Assembly (NCBI GenBank): GCA_034430175.1
Contig: DAOUFI010000015.1
Location: 62,001 to 126,000, forward strand
Direction: 5' to 3'
Source: UBA6107 sp034430175
GTDB taxonomy: Bacteria > Chloroflexota > Anaerolineae > Anaerolineales > Anaerolineaceae
DNA: 64,000 nt
A model generated the notes under the pieces. It searched no databases. It saw only the letters and a list, made by a program, of their open reading frames with translations, and was not told where the DNA came from. Position 1 is the first letter of the stretch. The number at the start of each line of letters is the position of its first letter. The position numbers and the translations under genes are program-made. This document shows, piece by piece, positions 24,993 to 33,775 of the stretch.

Positions 24993-26171
24993 CTATGCCC
25001 CGCCCTGTGTATACGCGGACGGGTCGGTTGGTGTTAAGCCTGAAGGATCCCAGACGTACACGGTATCTCCTTCATTTGCCCAGTCGTACAACCAGTGAGC
25101 GTCACCCACCGATAGATTCACGCAACCGTGAGAACGTTGATATCCGTAAAAGGTATTCCAGTACGCTCCATGCAGCGCGCGGGATTCATCGTAATACATG
25201 ATGAACGGCACTTCTTCCAGGTAATAGTAATCCGACCTGTCAGCTTCGAAGGCGCCAGTCATGTATTCATGCTCCACCTTCTTGTAGATCGTAAAGGTAC
25301 CCGGTTTGGTGTAAAAAGGTTCGACTCCAGATGAAATGAGGGTGGCAAAAACCATCTCTCCCTGGTCATAAACGGTCAATACCTGCTCGTACAGGTTGAC
25401 CTCGATCCAACGGTTATTGGTCACACCGGCTGGCGCGGTCGGATTGTTGTAAACAAAACCAAGGAAGCGATGCTCCATCCACTCATTGGGCCCGATCATG
25501 ATCCAATCGGTTCCATTGACGGTTTCTTCACCGTATTTATGGATCAGCTGCATACGGGTGTATTTCTTATCATTAACCGGGGCATTGTAATCAGGAGAGG
25601 AGTGACTGACCGCGTCGTTGGTCAAAACCCATCCAAACGGTGTCGTAGGATTTTGTTTGATCAGATACCCCTGGAAATAGGGAATGGAAGCTTTTTTAAT
25701 ATTCGCTCCATTGATCCATTTCCCTGTGGCAATCTGGTAAAAGGTTCCATAATCCGTGACCTGCTTCTGTGTTAAGGACACATACTTGATTCTGCCCGGG
25801 GGGAGAACGCTATCAGGTTTATCCGCCATGGCGTCTTCGACACTCGCGTAAAGATTAACCGAACCCTGATCAACCTCGGCGTAGGAAAACGGGATATTGA
25901 ACAGGTCCAACGGGGGATGCACCATCGACACGGCTTCCTCCGGGAAGGTCAGTCCAATCGCCGCGTAATCGTTCACCTGTTTGGCTGGTCCGGCATTCAA
26001 ACAGTTCAAACTTTCCATCTGATCCACGCCAGGAACGCACAGGGCATCGTTTGTTGTGACAATCTCGTCTTGGGCAGACGCAGGTTGCGCTGAAGCTGGT
26101 TGAACAAATACAGCCAGAAGGAAAGAAACGCAGAGAGTGATCGAAAATACGGGTAAGGAAAGTTTCTTCAT
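24993..26171 (-). CDS. Exported L,D-transpeptidase (YkuD domain)
   Basis: The 392-residue protein has a signal peptide (about 1-29) and an SH3-like middle region. A C-terminal YkuD domain (about 245-370) carries the catalytic motif HGAYWN ... RSHGCVNLS, with Cys350. YkuD enzymes form 3-3 peptidoglycan cross-links or attach proteins to the wall. Together with the LysM and G5/3D proteins it argues that this organism has peptidoglycan. The ATG at 26171 has only a weak AGGT upstream; TAAAAT about 30 bases back is a possible -10. Confidence 0.9.
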   Translation of the reverse strand: MKKLSLPVFSITLCVSFLLAVFVQPASAQPASAQDEIVTTNDALCVPGVDQMESLNCLNAGPAKQVNDYAAIGLTFPEEAVSMVHPPLDLFNIPFSYAEVDQGSVNLYASVEDAMADKPDSVLPPGRIKYVSLTQKQVTDYGTFYQIATGKWINGANIKKASIPYFQGYLIKQNPTTPFGWVLTNDAVSHSSPDYNAPVNDKKYTRMQLIHKYGEETVNGTDWIMIGPNEWMEHRFLGFVYNNPTAPAGVTNNRWIEVNLYEQVLTVYDQGEMVFATLISSGVEPFYTKPGTFTIYKKVEHEYMTGAFEADRSDYYYLEEVPFIMYYDESRALHGAYWNTFYGYQRSHGCVNLSVGDAHWLYDWANEGDTVYVWDPSGLTPTDPSAYTQGGA

Positions 26172-26235
26172 TTTTATATTGACCTGTTATCGGGAGTAAT
26201 TTTACCCGATTTTGATCGCGGGTCCGCATCATGTT

Positions 26236-26721
26236 TCAGATCATCCGGGTTAAGACGATCTCATCTGTGATTGGAATGCCATTCTCACCAATCAGCGGGA
26301 TTTCGGGTTTGCGCTGGCGCGACCTGGTGACCGCGTCAGGCACAACCATGACCAGATGGAACCCATGTTTCTGGTAGAAGCCAAGCGCGCGCAGGTTGTC
26401 GTTCGTGGTCACGAGCCAAAGCGTATCGCATTGCGCTTCCGAAGCTGTCTCAGCCACCCATTCGATCAAAGCGGTACCAATTCCCCTGCCTTCCACCAGA
26501 CTGTCAAGACTGACAATCTCGCACGCGCTCTTATCGATGCGATAAGTGATAAGACCCGAGAATTTACCCGATAACTCGCAAATGAAACCGGGCAGCTCCG
26601 CGGGATAGTAGATCGTTTCATGAACGATCACCATTTCACTTCCCCAGCGCTCGGCGATAAAACCCCTGATAAAATCCCGGTCGCCATCATCAACAGGTCG
26701 GATCACCAGATCGCTTGTCAT
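26236..26721 (-). CDS. GNAT-family N-acetyltransferase
   Basis: The 161-residue GNAT fold has CEIVSLDSLVEGRGIGTALIEW with the acetyl-CoA pyrophosphate loop (RGIGTA) at about 70-90. The LVTTNDNLRALGFYQKHGFHL C-terminal signature follows. The substrate is unknown. It lies three bases downstream of the Cys-rich protein gene and probably shares its transcript. Confidence 0.88.
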   Translation of the reverse strand: MTSDLVIRPVDDGDRDFIRGFIAERWGSEMVIVHETIYYPAELPGFICELSGKFSGLITYRIDKSACEIVSLDSLVEGRGIGTALIEWVAETASEAQCDTLWLVTTNDNLRALGFYQKHGFHLVMVVPDAVTRSRQRKPEIPLIGENGIPITDEIVLTRMI

Positions 26722-26724
26722 GGG

Positions 26725-27336
26725 TCAATTCCCATCTGATGGTTGTGCCTTGGCAATGGCTTCGAGTTCTTCGTACATCTTGTCACCAAGCAGGTAGCGT
26801 AATTCTTCTTCAAAGGTCTTGATGAGGGGAATATTCTCTTCAGCACGACGCAAACAACTTCCTTCCTCTTCAACAAGCAAATCAGTCTCATCCACTGTGA
26901 TGCGGCCTTCATCATCCAAATCAAGGGGATGCAGGATGCAGTAATAAGGTTTGAAACGCCACTGGTGCATGTTATTGTTTACTGCTGCCAATTGCAAGGC
27001 ACATTTACCGTCCGCGTGCATGAAAATGCACGCTGTCCCTCCGTAATGTTCGGGACGGGTCTCGACCGCGGTGTGCACCACCAGCTTGCTAGGACTAAAT
27101 TCATCGTGGTCCTGGTAGCTGGCAAACCAATCGGCCGGGTTTTCTGTGCCGGGGTTCATGAAAGGCGCGATCAAAGAAGCGTTTGCCAGGATGTCTTCCA
27201 TTTCACGTTGGTCCACCCACACTCCAAAAACACAACAGGCTCCGTGACAATCATGCAACTTGCAGCGTTGCATGGGTTCAGAAAGCAGCATGCGTGGATT
27301 AACACGTTTCTCCAGATCGCCCTTTAAATCATTCAT
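26725..27336 (-). CDS. Cys-rich YkgJ/DUF3109-like protein
   Basis: The 203-residue cytoplasmic protein has CKLHDCHGACCVFG at about residues 26-39, further Cys in TACIFMHADGKCALQ, and PYYCILHPLDLDDEG. This spacing is that of the YkgJ/DUF3109 group, thought to hold a zinc or iron-sulfur centre. The biochemical function is unknown. The start ATG at 27336 is preferred because a TACAAT box ends seven bases upstream. Confidence 0.75.
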   Translation of the reverse strand: MNDLKGDLEKRVNPRMLLSEPMQRCKLHDCHGACCVFGVWVDQREMEDILANASLIAPFMNPGTENPADWFASYQDHDEFSPSKLVVHTAVETRPEHYGGTACIFMHADGKCALQLAAVNNNMHQWRFKPYYCILHPLDLDDEGRITVDETDLLVEEEGSCLRRAEENIPLIKTFEEELRYLLGDKMYEELEAIAKAQPSDGN

Positions 27337-27349
27337 GGTCTGGATTGTA
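27337..27349 (-). promoter_or_regulatory. Leaderless-type promoter of the Cys-rich protein gene
   Basis: Minus strand TACAAT (27349-27344) plus seven bases leads directly into the ATG at 27336. No Shine-Dalgarno is present. Confidence 0.5.
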
Positions 27350-27482
27350 CCACCCGGGAGAAGAATCATCTGTCAGAATCAGGACATTTGTCAGTTCCGT
27401 GCCAAAGTGCCCTTGATGAAATTAAGGTAAAATGAATTGGGTAAATCCCTGTAAGCACATCACTATTTTAAGGAGACTCGAA

Positions 27483-28424
27483 ATGTCTGCTTGGAAAATC
27501 TTGCTCACGGATGGTTTGGAAGAAAGCGGCAAGGCAATTTTGCGCAAATCCGCCGAAGTCGTCGAAAACCCCACCATTACCGCTGAAGAACTACTGCAGG
27601 TGGTTGGGGAATATGATGCTCTCATCGTCCGCGGACGAACCAAGGTGTCCGCTGCCGTTCTTGCAGCTGGAAAAAAGCTGAAGGTAGTAGGTCGCGCCGG
27701 TGTGGGTGTGGATAATATTGACCTGGCAGCAGCTAAAGAAGCCAAGATCACAGTCGTTAACTCCCCTTTAGCAACCACTGTGGCAGTGGCAGAACTGACT
27801 CTCGGGTTGATGCTCTCCGCCGTTCGAGAAATTTCACGCGCCGATGCCGGCTTGAAGGGCGGTAAATGGTTGAAGAAAGAATTGGAAGGCGCGGAATTAA
27901 ATGGCAAGACCCTGGGAGTGATCGGTTTTGGCCGAATCGGTGCCGCAGTCGCAAAACGTGCTTCTGCCTTCGATATGAAAATCGTTGGCTATGATCCCAT
28001 GCTCAAAGCTGACGAGATCAAAGCACGCGGTGGCGAACCTGCCAGCCTGGATGAACTTCTCGCCCAAGCCGATATGATCACAATGCACTTGCCGCTCACC
28101 GCTGAAAGCAAAGGGATGCTCAATGACGCAGCCTTTGCAAAGATGAAAAAGGGTGTCTATATTATCTGTGCCGCCCGCGGAGGTGTCATTGATGAGACCG
28201 CACTGTTAGCCGCGTTGAATTCCGGCAAGGTTGCCGGCGCAGCGTTAGACGTCTTCGCCACCGAACCTCCCGGATTGACCGAACTTGTCGCGCATCCAAA
28301 AGTGGTTTGCACGCCTCACATCGGCGCTCAGACTGTGGAAGCACAGGTTCGCGCCGCCAACGATATTTCTGAAGAGGTTTTGGCAGCGCTTGAAGAAAAA
28401 CCACTTCGCTGGAAAGTTGCTTAG
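27483..28424 (+). CDS. D-2-hydroxyacid dehydrogenase, SerA-like (short form without ACT domain)
   Basis: The 313-residue NAD-dependent dehydrogenase has VVGRAGVGVDNIDLAAAKEAKI, GKTLGVIGFGRIGAAVAKRA (Rossmann GxGxxG, about 140-160), CAARGGVIDETAL (Arg) and VCTPHIGAQT (catalytic His). The sequence is of the 3-phosphoglycerate dehydrogenase type but stops before the regulatory ASB/ACT domains, so feedback control by serine is not expected. AAGGAG precedes the ATG at 27483. Serine biosynthesis is the best guess. Another D-2-hydroxyacid substrate is possible. Confidence 0.88.
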   Translation: MSAWKILLTDGLEESGKAILRKSAEVVENPTITAEELLQVVGEYDALIVRGRTKVSAAVLAAGKKLKVVGRAGVGVDNIDLAAAKEAKITVVNSPLATTVAVAELTLGLMLSAVREISRADAGLKGGKWLKKELEGAELNGKTLGVIGFGRIGAAVAKRASAFDMKIVGYDPMLKADEIKARGGEPASLDELLAQADMITMHLPLTAESKGMLNDAAFAKMKKGVYIICAARGGVIDETALLAALNSGKVAGAALDVFATEPPGLTELVAHPKVVCTPHIGAQTVEAQVRAANDISEEVLAALEEKPLRWKVA

Positions 28425-28471
28425 TTAATGATAGTTATAAATCACCAGAGATCATCACAGGAGAGAAATAC

Positions 28472-29974
28472 ATGGAAGAGAAGTTGAATAGATTAAAAGA
28501 ATTACTGGCCCAGTTAACAGACCTGGGCAGGGCAAATGCCGTGTTGGGATGGGACCAACAGGTAAATATGCCCAGAGGCGGTGCAGAGGATCGCGGTAAT
28601 ATCCTTGCCACTCTGGCCGGATTGACTCATGAAATGTTTACATCTGATGAGATGGGGAAACTTCTCGATGAGTTGAAACCGGTTGCCGCACAGATGGACC
28701 CTGAATCGGACGATGCCTGCCTGATCCTGCGCACGGCGCACGATTTCGACAAACAAACCAGGATTCCTACCGAAAAAGTGGCGGAATTCGCCAAAGCGAC
28801 TGCGATCGCTGAACCAGCCTGGGAACGCGCCAGGGAGGAAGATAATTTTAAATTATTCCAACCCGAGCTGGAGAAAATTGTTGAGTTACGCCGTGAATAT
28901 TCGAGCTATTTCAAACCCTACGATCATATATACGATCCGTTGCTGGATGATTTCGAACCCGGCCTAAAAACTGCCGAAGTGCAGCAGATCTTTGATAAAC
29001 TTCGCCCGCAGCAGGTAGCTCTTCTCAAAGCTATCGCCGCGAAACCGCAGGTGGATGATTCATTCCTGCATATTCCGTATCCCGAACAGGGCCAATGGGA
29101 TTTCGGTGTGGACGTGGTTACGCGTTTCGGTTTTGACTGGAATCGCGGTCGTCAGGATAAATCCGTCCATCCATTCACTACCAGCTTCGGGATTGGTGAT
29201 GTACGCATCACCACCCGTTTTGATCCCGAACGGGCGGCTTCAGCTCTCTTTAGCACCATGCACGAGGGTGGACATGCCATGTACGAACAGGGCATCAGCG
29301 AAACGCTGCGTCGCTACCCACTGGCGACAGGTGCTTCGATGGCAATCCACGAATCCCAGTCACGCATGTGGGAGAATCTCGTCGGCCGTTCGATGAGTTT
29401 CTGGAAATTCTTCTACCCTAAACTGGTGGCGACCTTCCCGACCCAGCTTGAGGGTGTGACACTTGAAAAATTCTATAAAGGCATCAATAAGGTTGAACCT
29501 TCTCTGATTCGCGTCGAAGCGGATGAAGCCACCTACAATATGCACATCATGTTACGCCTTGAGCTCGAGATTGCCATGATCGAAGGTAAACTGGCCATCA
29601 AAGATCTCCCCGAAGCCTGGAACCAGAAAATGAAGGATTACCTGGGCATCGTTCCCGAAAACAACCGTCTCGGTGTGCTGCAGGACGTTCACTGGTCAAG
29701 CGGCCTGATGGGCTACTTCCCGACCTATGCCCTGGGTAACCTGATCTCCGCCCAGTTGTGGGAAAAGATCGAGCAGGAAATCCCATCGATCTATACTCAG
29801 ATCGAAAACGGCAAGTTCGACGAATTGCTTGGCTGGCTACGGAAAAACATCCATCGCCACGGCGCCAAGTTCGAGCCGCAGGTTCTTGTCAAACGCGTGA
29901 CCGGTACCTCGATTGACCCTGAACCTTACATGCGCTACCTGACCAAAAAATATTCTGAAATTTATTCGCTGTAG
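28472..29974 (+). CDS. M32-family metallocarboxypeptidase (carboxypeptidase Taq)
   Basis: The 500-residue zinc carboxypeptidase has HEGGHAMYEQG with the HEXXH site (about 266-270) and MAIHESQSRMWENLVGRS with the third ligand Glu. DVHWSSGLMGYFPTYALGN and the C-terminal HRHGAKF complete the set. M32 enzymes trim C-terminal residues from peptides in the cytoplasm. The length is standard. AGGAGAG precedes the ATG, and a strong terminator follows. Confidence 0.94.
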   Translation: MEEKLNRLKELLAQLTDLGRANAVLGWDQQVNMPRGGAEDRGNILATLAGLTHEMFTSDEMGKLLDELKPVAAQMDPESDDACLILRTAHDFDKQTRIPTEKVAEFAKATAIAEPAWERAREEDNFKLFQPELEKIVELRREYSSYFKPYDHIYDPLLDDFEPGLKTAEVQQIFDKLRPQQVALLKAIAAKPQVDDSFLHIPYPEQGQWDFGVDVVTRFGFDWNRGRQDKSVHPFTTSFGIGDVRITTRFDPERAASALFSTMHEGGHAMYEQGISETLRRYPLATGASMAIHESQSRMWENLVGRSMSFWKFFYPKLVATFPTQLEGVTLEKFYKGINKVEPSLIRVEADEATYNMHIMLRLELEIAMIEGKLAIKDLPEAWNQKMKDYLGIVPENNRLGVLQDVHWSSGLMGYFPTYALGNLISAQLWEKIEQEIPSIYTQIENGKFDELLGWLRKNIHRHGAKFEPQVLVKRVTGTSIDPEPYMRYLTKKYSEIYSL

Positions 29975-29990
29975 CCAATCACTAAACAGA

Positions 29991-30025
29991 AAAGGCTTTA
30001 CCCCAAAAAGGTAAAGCCTTTTTTT
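29991..30025 (+). terminator. Terminator of the M32 carboxypeptidase gene
   Basis: A perfect twelve-base-pair stem (AAAGGCTTTACC, 29991-30002, with 30010-30021) has a seven-base loop and a run of T to 30025. Confidence 0.92.
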
Positions 30026-30036
30026 GTTACATGAAG

Positions 30037-30042
30037 TAAAAT
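30037..30042 (+). promoter_or_regulatory. -10 box of the Gmad2-like lipoprotein gene, leaderless type
   Basis: TAAAAT ends six bases before the ATG at 30049. The upstream terminator leaves no room for a longer leader. Confidence 0.5.
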
Positions 30043-30048
30043 CGAATC

Positions 30049-30999
30049 ATGCGATCCAAAAACAATCTGATCCATGTGATTACGTCATTTATGCTTCTGG
30101 TTTTCGTTTTGACGGCATGCAAACCGGTGGAGAACTCGGGCAGCTCAAATTTCGCCCCAACACTCAACGCCATCACCGCGACCGCGACTGAGACACTCAC
30201 CTCCACTCCTCCAGTTTTCCCATCACCCAGCGAAACCTCAGCTCAGGACCTGGCACAACAAACTCCCATCATTATTGAACAGCCAACGAAAATCCCCAGC
30301 ATGCAGCCTTCGGTTGAGTCGATCCACTTAAAAACTCCCGCGGCGAACCTTAACATCACCAAACCCGGTCCAAATTCCAAGCTCTCCTCACCGATCCTGG
30401 TCAACGGTTATGCCTACCCTGGTTATGAAAACAAGGTAACCATTCAACTATTTGGCGAAGATGGTCGTCTGATGGCTGACCAGGAAATCACACTTCAGAA
30501 ATCCGATTCGGGTTGGGTTTCGTTCTCTACGCAAATTCCATTTACGATCCTCACTGCCGGAGAGTCCGCATCGCTCATGCTGGTGACGTATGACGCATTC
30601 GGCCGACGCATCGCCATGTGCAATATTCCTCTGCTGTTAATGCAAATCGGCGATTCCGAGATCGAGTCCGCCGGGTTCAGTTATGCCCCTTCTTATCTCG
30701 TCACCCCCGAAAATGCCTCTGCCGTCAGCGGCGGTACCATACACCTGGAAGGTTACACTCATCCTTACAACACTGATCCAGTGATCATTGATGTCATTAA
30801 TGAAAAAGGAACGACCATAATCTCCCAGATCGTTCCCATTCACCCAGTTGGCGATGCCAATTATATGTATTTCAGCGCGGATATTCCCTACTCAGTCAGT
30901 TCAGCGACCCCGGTTCGTCTCACTATCCGCCAGATGATGAACCACTCCCCTTATCTGGACCTGGGGCTCTCCAGTATTACACTCATTCTCAAACCATAA
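30049..30999 (+). CDS. Lipoprotein with two Gmad2-like Ig domains
   Basis: The 316-residue protein has a signal peptide with lipobox LTAC (Cys about 24) and a Thr/Ser/Pro-rich linker to about residue 95. Two beta domains of about 100 residues follow, each starting with a P-x-x-x-S-x-v/i-x-L/V-x-G-Y pattern (ITKPGPNSKLSSPILVNGYA and VTPENASAVSGGTIHLEGYT). This resembles the Gmad2 domain of spore-germination lipoproteins, which is also common outside spore formers. The function is unknown. It converges with an MFS gene two bases away. Confidence 0.65.
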   Translation: MRSKNNLIHVITSFMLLVFVLTACKPVENSGSSNFAPTLNAITATATETLTSTPPVFPSPSETSAQDLAQQTPIIIEQPTKIPSMQPSVESIHLKTPAANLNITKPGPNSKLSSPILVNGYAYPGYENKVTIQLFGEDGRLMADQEITLQKSDSGWVSFSTQIPFTILTAGESASLMLVTYDAFGRRIAMCNIPLLLMQIGDSEIESAGFSYAPSYLVTPENASAVSGGTIHLEGYTHPYNTDPVIIDVINEKGTTIISQIVPIHPVGDANYMYFSADIPYSVSSATPVRLTIRQMMNHSPYLDLGLSSITLILKP

Positions 31000-31001
31000 C
31001 G

Positions 31002-32285
31002 TTAATTTACCGCGATCACTGTATTCTCATTATCAAAGGTTTTCTCTTCGATCTTCATGATGCGTGGGTTCATCATGGCTGCGATACCCATGATGATAGT
31101 GACCAGACCGCCCATCCAATACCAGAAGCGTAATCCTAAGGAATTGGCAACTGGCGCGGAAACGAGCATGGAAATGGGCATCATCGCCGTGCAAATGCTG
31201 GTTATCAGACTCATCACCCTACCTTGCATCTCAGGCGGGATTTTGCTCTGCATGATCGCTTGAAGTGGACCGTTGGCGATCGGGTTCATCAATCCAATAA
31301 TAGTCACGCCGATAACAGCCAGAAAAAAAGCGGTTGAAGGCGCTAACCCCACCAGGAGAACTCCCACTCCGAGGCCGATCACTCCAACCATGCTGGTAAG
31401 GATGCGTTTCTTGAACCCTCCCCATACTCCAAGTAACAGGCCACCCCCTACCACGCCAAACCCGATGCAAGATTCAAGCAGGCTTAGTTCCCATACCCCT
31501 TTGCTGAAATGCTGGGTGACCAACAAAGGAAGAAAGGTGCTAAACGGTGCCAAAACAAAGTTAATAAAGGCAGCCACCAGACCAAGCATCAAGATTCCCG
31601 GCCAGGCCTTCACAAACTTAAGCCCTTCGGCTGTATCTTTTAGGACAATATTGATGTTAATCGCGGAATCGCTGCCTTTTCTGACCGGCTGAGGAATCCG
31701 AATAAAGAACAACGGAGTAATAGCAATCAGAGCAGTGACAATATCAATGGCAATCACCTGATAAAAAGCCAGGAGTGACATCAGCAGCGCTCCCAGCGGA
31801 GGAGCGATGATACTCAATCCCCCACGAAGCGCCTGATTGATCCCAGCCACCCGCGCAAGATGCTTATCGGGAACCATCAACGATGTGGATGATTGCATAG
31901 CCGGCCAGTGGAAAACCGCGCCTGCTTCTCGCAGAAAGAGAACAACGAAAATATGCCAGATCTGTACCTTGTCGAAAGCAAACAACAATGCCAATCCCAG
32001 GGTAATCACTGCGATCGAACCATCAGCAAGGATCATCACCAGTCGGCGGTTCCAGCGGTCCACCAGCGCGCCAGCGAAAGGCGCTAAAAGTACATCCGGA
32101 ATTAACGCGACAAAAGTAGCCATGGCCAGGATAGTGGCTGAGCCGGTTTCCTTGGTCAAATACCAGACGAGCGCGAATTGCACCAATCCACTTCCCAATA
32201 GGGAAAATACCTGGGCGCTCCAGATAGGAATGAATTTTTTCATCCAATTTGAATTATCATTGTTTATCATGTTTCCTTGCGCCAT
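31002..32285 (-). CDS. MFS transporter (Bcr/macrolide-efflux-like)
   Basis: The 427-residue protein has 12 predicted membrane helices. The cytoplasmic loop 2-3 motif reads GALVDRWNRRLVM (about 60-72) and loop 8-9 reads VWGGFKKRILTSM. The layout and the LVWYLTKETGSATILAMATF start resemble MFS_3/enterobactin- or macrolide-efflux exporters. The start at 32285 is preferred because AGAGGA lies six bases upstream. The substrate is not predictable. Confidence 0.85.
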   Translation of the reverse strand: MAQGNMINNDNSNWMKKFIPIWSAQVFSLLGSGLVQFALVWYLTKETGSATILAMATFVALIPDVLLAPFAGALVDRWNRRLVMILADGSIAVITLGLALLFAFDKVQIWHIFVVLFLREAGAVFHWPAMQSSTSLMVPDKHLARVAGINQALRGGLSIIAPPLGALLMSLLAFYQVIAIDIVTALIAITPLFFIRIPQPVRKGSDSAININIVLKDTAEGLKFVKAWPGILMLGLVAAFINFVLAPFSTFLPLLVTQHFSKGVWELSLLESCIGFGVVGGGLLLGVWGGFKKRILTSMVGVIGLGVGVLLVGLAPSTAFFLAVIGVTIIGLMNPIANGPLQAIMQSKIPPEMQGRVMSLITSICTAMMPISMLVSAPVANSLGLRFWYWMGGLVTIIMGIAAMMNPRIMKIEEKTFDNENTVIAVN

Positions 32286-32362
32286 GATTTCCTCTTGATC
32301 CGTCAATATAAAATTACCCGGAATGTTTTTCCGAGTTCAGCAACGCCCCCCCCTGATACTCC

Positions 32363-32761
32363 TTACTCAATGTAGACTTCTATATGCTCATCGTCCTGGT
32401 CATCATAGGCATCAACAATCTTACCCGTCTTTCCATCCGCCAATGCTTCGACCAGCCGCTCAGCATTCAACCCTTCCACTTCAGGTGAAAACTTCATTCC
32501 CATTCGCAGTCCCGCGTTTACCATCCCCAATGGCAGCCGGATGTTCGCTCTTACCTTACCTGTGTAAATATCCGATACCCGCACGCGAAAGAATTTTCCG
32601 CTCATCCCTGGAATTCCGCTTTCCACGGTCTTGGAAGGAGCATCCTGTGCTCCCTTGCTACTTGAATCCAGCGCCTTGAGCAGATCGGCAGCCATTTCGG
32701 CTGTGATTTTCCCTTCTTGAACCATCTTCAAGACTTTAACTCGCTCTTCGCTGGTAATCAT
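32363..32761 (-). CDS. SHOCT-like domain protein (YvlB-type N-terminal module)
   Basis: The 132-residue protein begins with EERVKVLKMVQEGKITAEMAADLLKAL, the helix pair of SHOCT-like/YvlB N-terminal domains. A beta-rich region follows (FFRVRVSDIYTGKVRANIRLPLG), ending in an acidic tail. It overlaps the upstream DUF2089 gene by four bases. The same helix pair closes the DUF2089 protein (EERRQILEDLDTGKIGWEEA), so the two proteins share a module. YvlB/LiaX-like proteins work in envelope stress; that role here is inference. Confidence 0.8.
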   Translation of the reverse strand: MITSEERVKVLKMVQEGKITAEMAADLLKALDSSSKGAQDAPSKTVESGIPGMSGKFFRVRVSDIYTGKVRANIRLPLGMVNAGLRMGMKFSPEVEGLNAERLVEALADGKTGKIVDAYDDQDDEHIEVYIE

Positions 32762-33189
32762 TTCTCTACTTCTCCGGAAGGAGAGATATTGTCTTCATGG
32801 GCTTTTTCACCCCGAAGACGCGCCTGGGCTTCCTCCCAACCGATCTTTCCGGTATCCAAATCTTCCAGGATTTGGCGGCGCTCCTCCACAGATAAGGACT
32901 GAGGTATATCATCCTTACCCGGCTCAAATCCCAGAGCTCTGACAATGTCCGTCAATCGGTTTCGTAACGTAGGATAAGAAAGTTTCATTTCTTCTTCCAT
33001 ACGATTCAGGCGCCCTTCGCACTTAACGAAAGTCAGCAGGAATTGCATCTGGTCAGCGGACAAATTTCTGAACGGATTGATCTCCGGCACAAAATGCCCC
33101 TCAATGGAGGTGTTGCAGTGAATGCAAAACAGCTTGGTGACCGCAAGGTCTCCCCCGCATACAGGGCATTTGCTCAAGATCTTGTTCAT
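32758..33189 (-). CDS. DUF2089 family zinc-ribbon/HTH protein
   Basis: The 143-residue protein has a zinc ribbon CPVCGGDLAVTKLFCIHCNTSIEG (about 7-30) and an HTH-like segment typical of DUF2089 (FVKCEGRLNRMEEEMKLSYPTLRNRL, about 55-80). A SHOCT-like helix pair ends the protein. It is probably a DNA-binding regulator of its own operon: a perfect palindrome lies in the leader. The ATG at 33189 has GGAAGG ten bases upstream. An alternative start at 33222 would overlap the palindrome. Confidence 0.83.
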   Translation of the reverse strand: MNKILSKCPVCGGDLAVTKLFCIHCNTSIEGHFVPEINPFRNLSADQMQFLLTFVKCEGRLNRMEEEMKLSYPTLRNRLTDIVRALGFEPGKDDIPQSLSVEERRQILEDLDTGKIGWEEAQARLRGEKAHEDNISPSGEVEK

Positions 33190-33216
33190 GATTGGTTTGC
33201 CTTCCAAAACGAAAAT

Positions 33217-33232
33217 CATCACATCAGTGATG
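33217..33232. promoter_or_regulatory. Palindrome in the DUF2089 leader
   Basis: CATCAC-ATCA-GTGATG, a perfect 6-4-6 palindrome just downstream of the promoter of the DUF2089/SHOCT operon. It is a candidate site for autoregulation, or alternatively a small leader hairpin. Confidence 0.45.
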
Positions 33233-33247
33233 TTTGGCTATGTATAG

Positions 33248-33275
33248 ATTTTAGCACAAGATAAATTAATGTCAA
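33248..33275 (-). promoter_or_regulatory. Promoter of the DUF2089/SHOCT-like operon
   Basis: Minus strand TTGACA (33275-33270), 16-base spacer, TAAAAT (33253-33248). The -35 is perfect. Confidence 0.75.
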
Positions 33276-33349
33276 CAATTAATTAATAATTTTAACATGG
33301 AGACAAATAATGTTTAATAATTAGCGTTACATATTGAATAATATTTATT

Positions 33350-33730
33350 CTAAATGGATTTTTTAACCCTTTCCCCTTTGATAAACCAATGACCCTTCCG
33401 GTCACCGGCACCTCGCGGAGAGCGATCGTAATAAATCTCGAATATCCGCCCGCTCTCCACTTCCACCGTAAAACTGTATCTTCCCACCCCCCATGAACCA
33501 TTGCGCTTTGCCATACTGATGTGTGCTGGGATCATGTTATTTGAGTATCTTCCACGCCTCCGATAATCCTGCTCCTCACTGATTATTTGGGCGATTGTAT
33601 ATTTCTCATCTCTCCAGGTAAATGAAACGGGGCAATCCGGACACTTCTCGTAGGTGGGTGCTTTTGCGAACTCGACCTCAATCAGCTCATCGATCAAACT
33701 GCAGGGAATGGTTTGATTCTCTTCATCCAT
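33350..33730 (-). CDS. DUF6504-like protein
   Basis: The 126-residue soluble protein has a CPDCPVSFTWRDEKYTIAQI segment (about 29-48), then GRYSFTVEVESGRIFEIYYDRSP and KGHWFIKG. The F-x-W-r-x-x-x-Y start and the v-x-s-G-r-i-f-E-i-Y-y-D end match the DUF6504 style. The function is unknown. A TATGAT box ends seven bases before the ATG, so the mRNA is probably leaderless. Confidence 0.65.
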   Translation of the reverse strand: MDEENQTIPCSLIDELIEVEFAKAPTYEKCPDCPVSFTWRDEKYTIAQIISEEQDYRRRGRYSNNMIPAHISMAKRNGSWGVGRYSFTVEVESGRIFEIYYDRSPRGAGDRKGHWFIKGERVKKSI

Positions 33731-33743
33731 GCGTCAAATCATA
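33731..33743 (-). promoter_or_regulatory. Leaderless-type promoter of the DUF6504-like gene
   Basis: Minus strand TATGAT (33743-33738) followed by seven bases and the ATG at 33730. There is no Shine-Dalgarno. Confidence 0.5.
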
Positions 33744-33775
33744 CATCAAAAATTACCCTTGCGGGTGTGTCTTGG

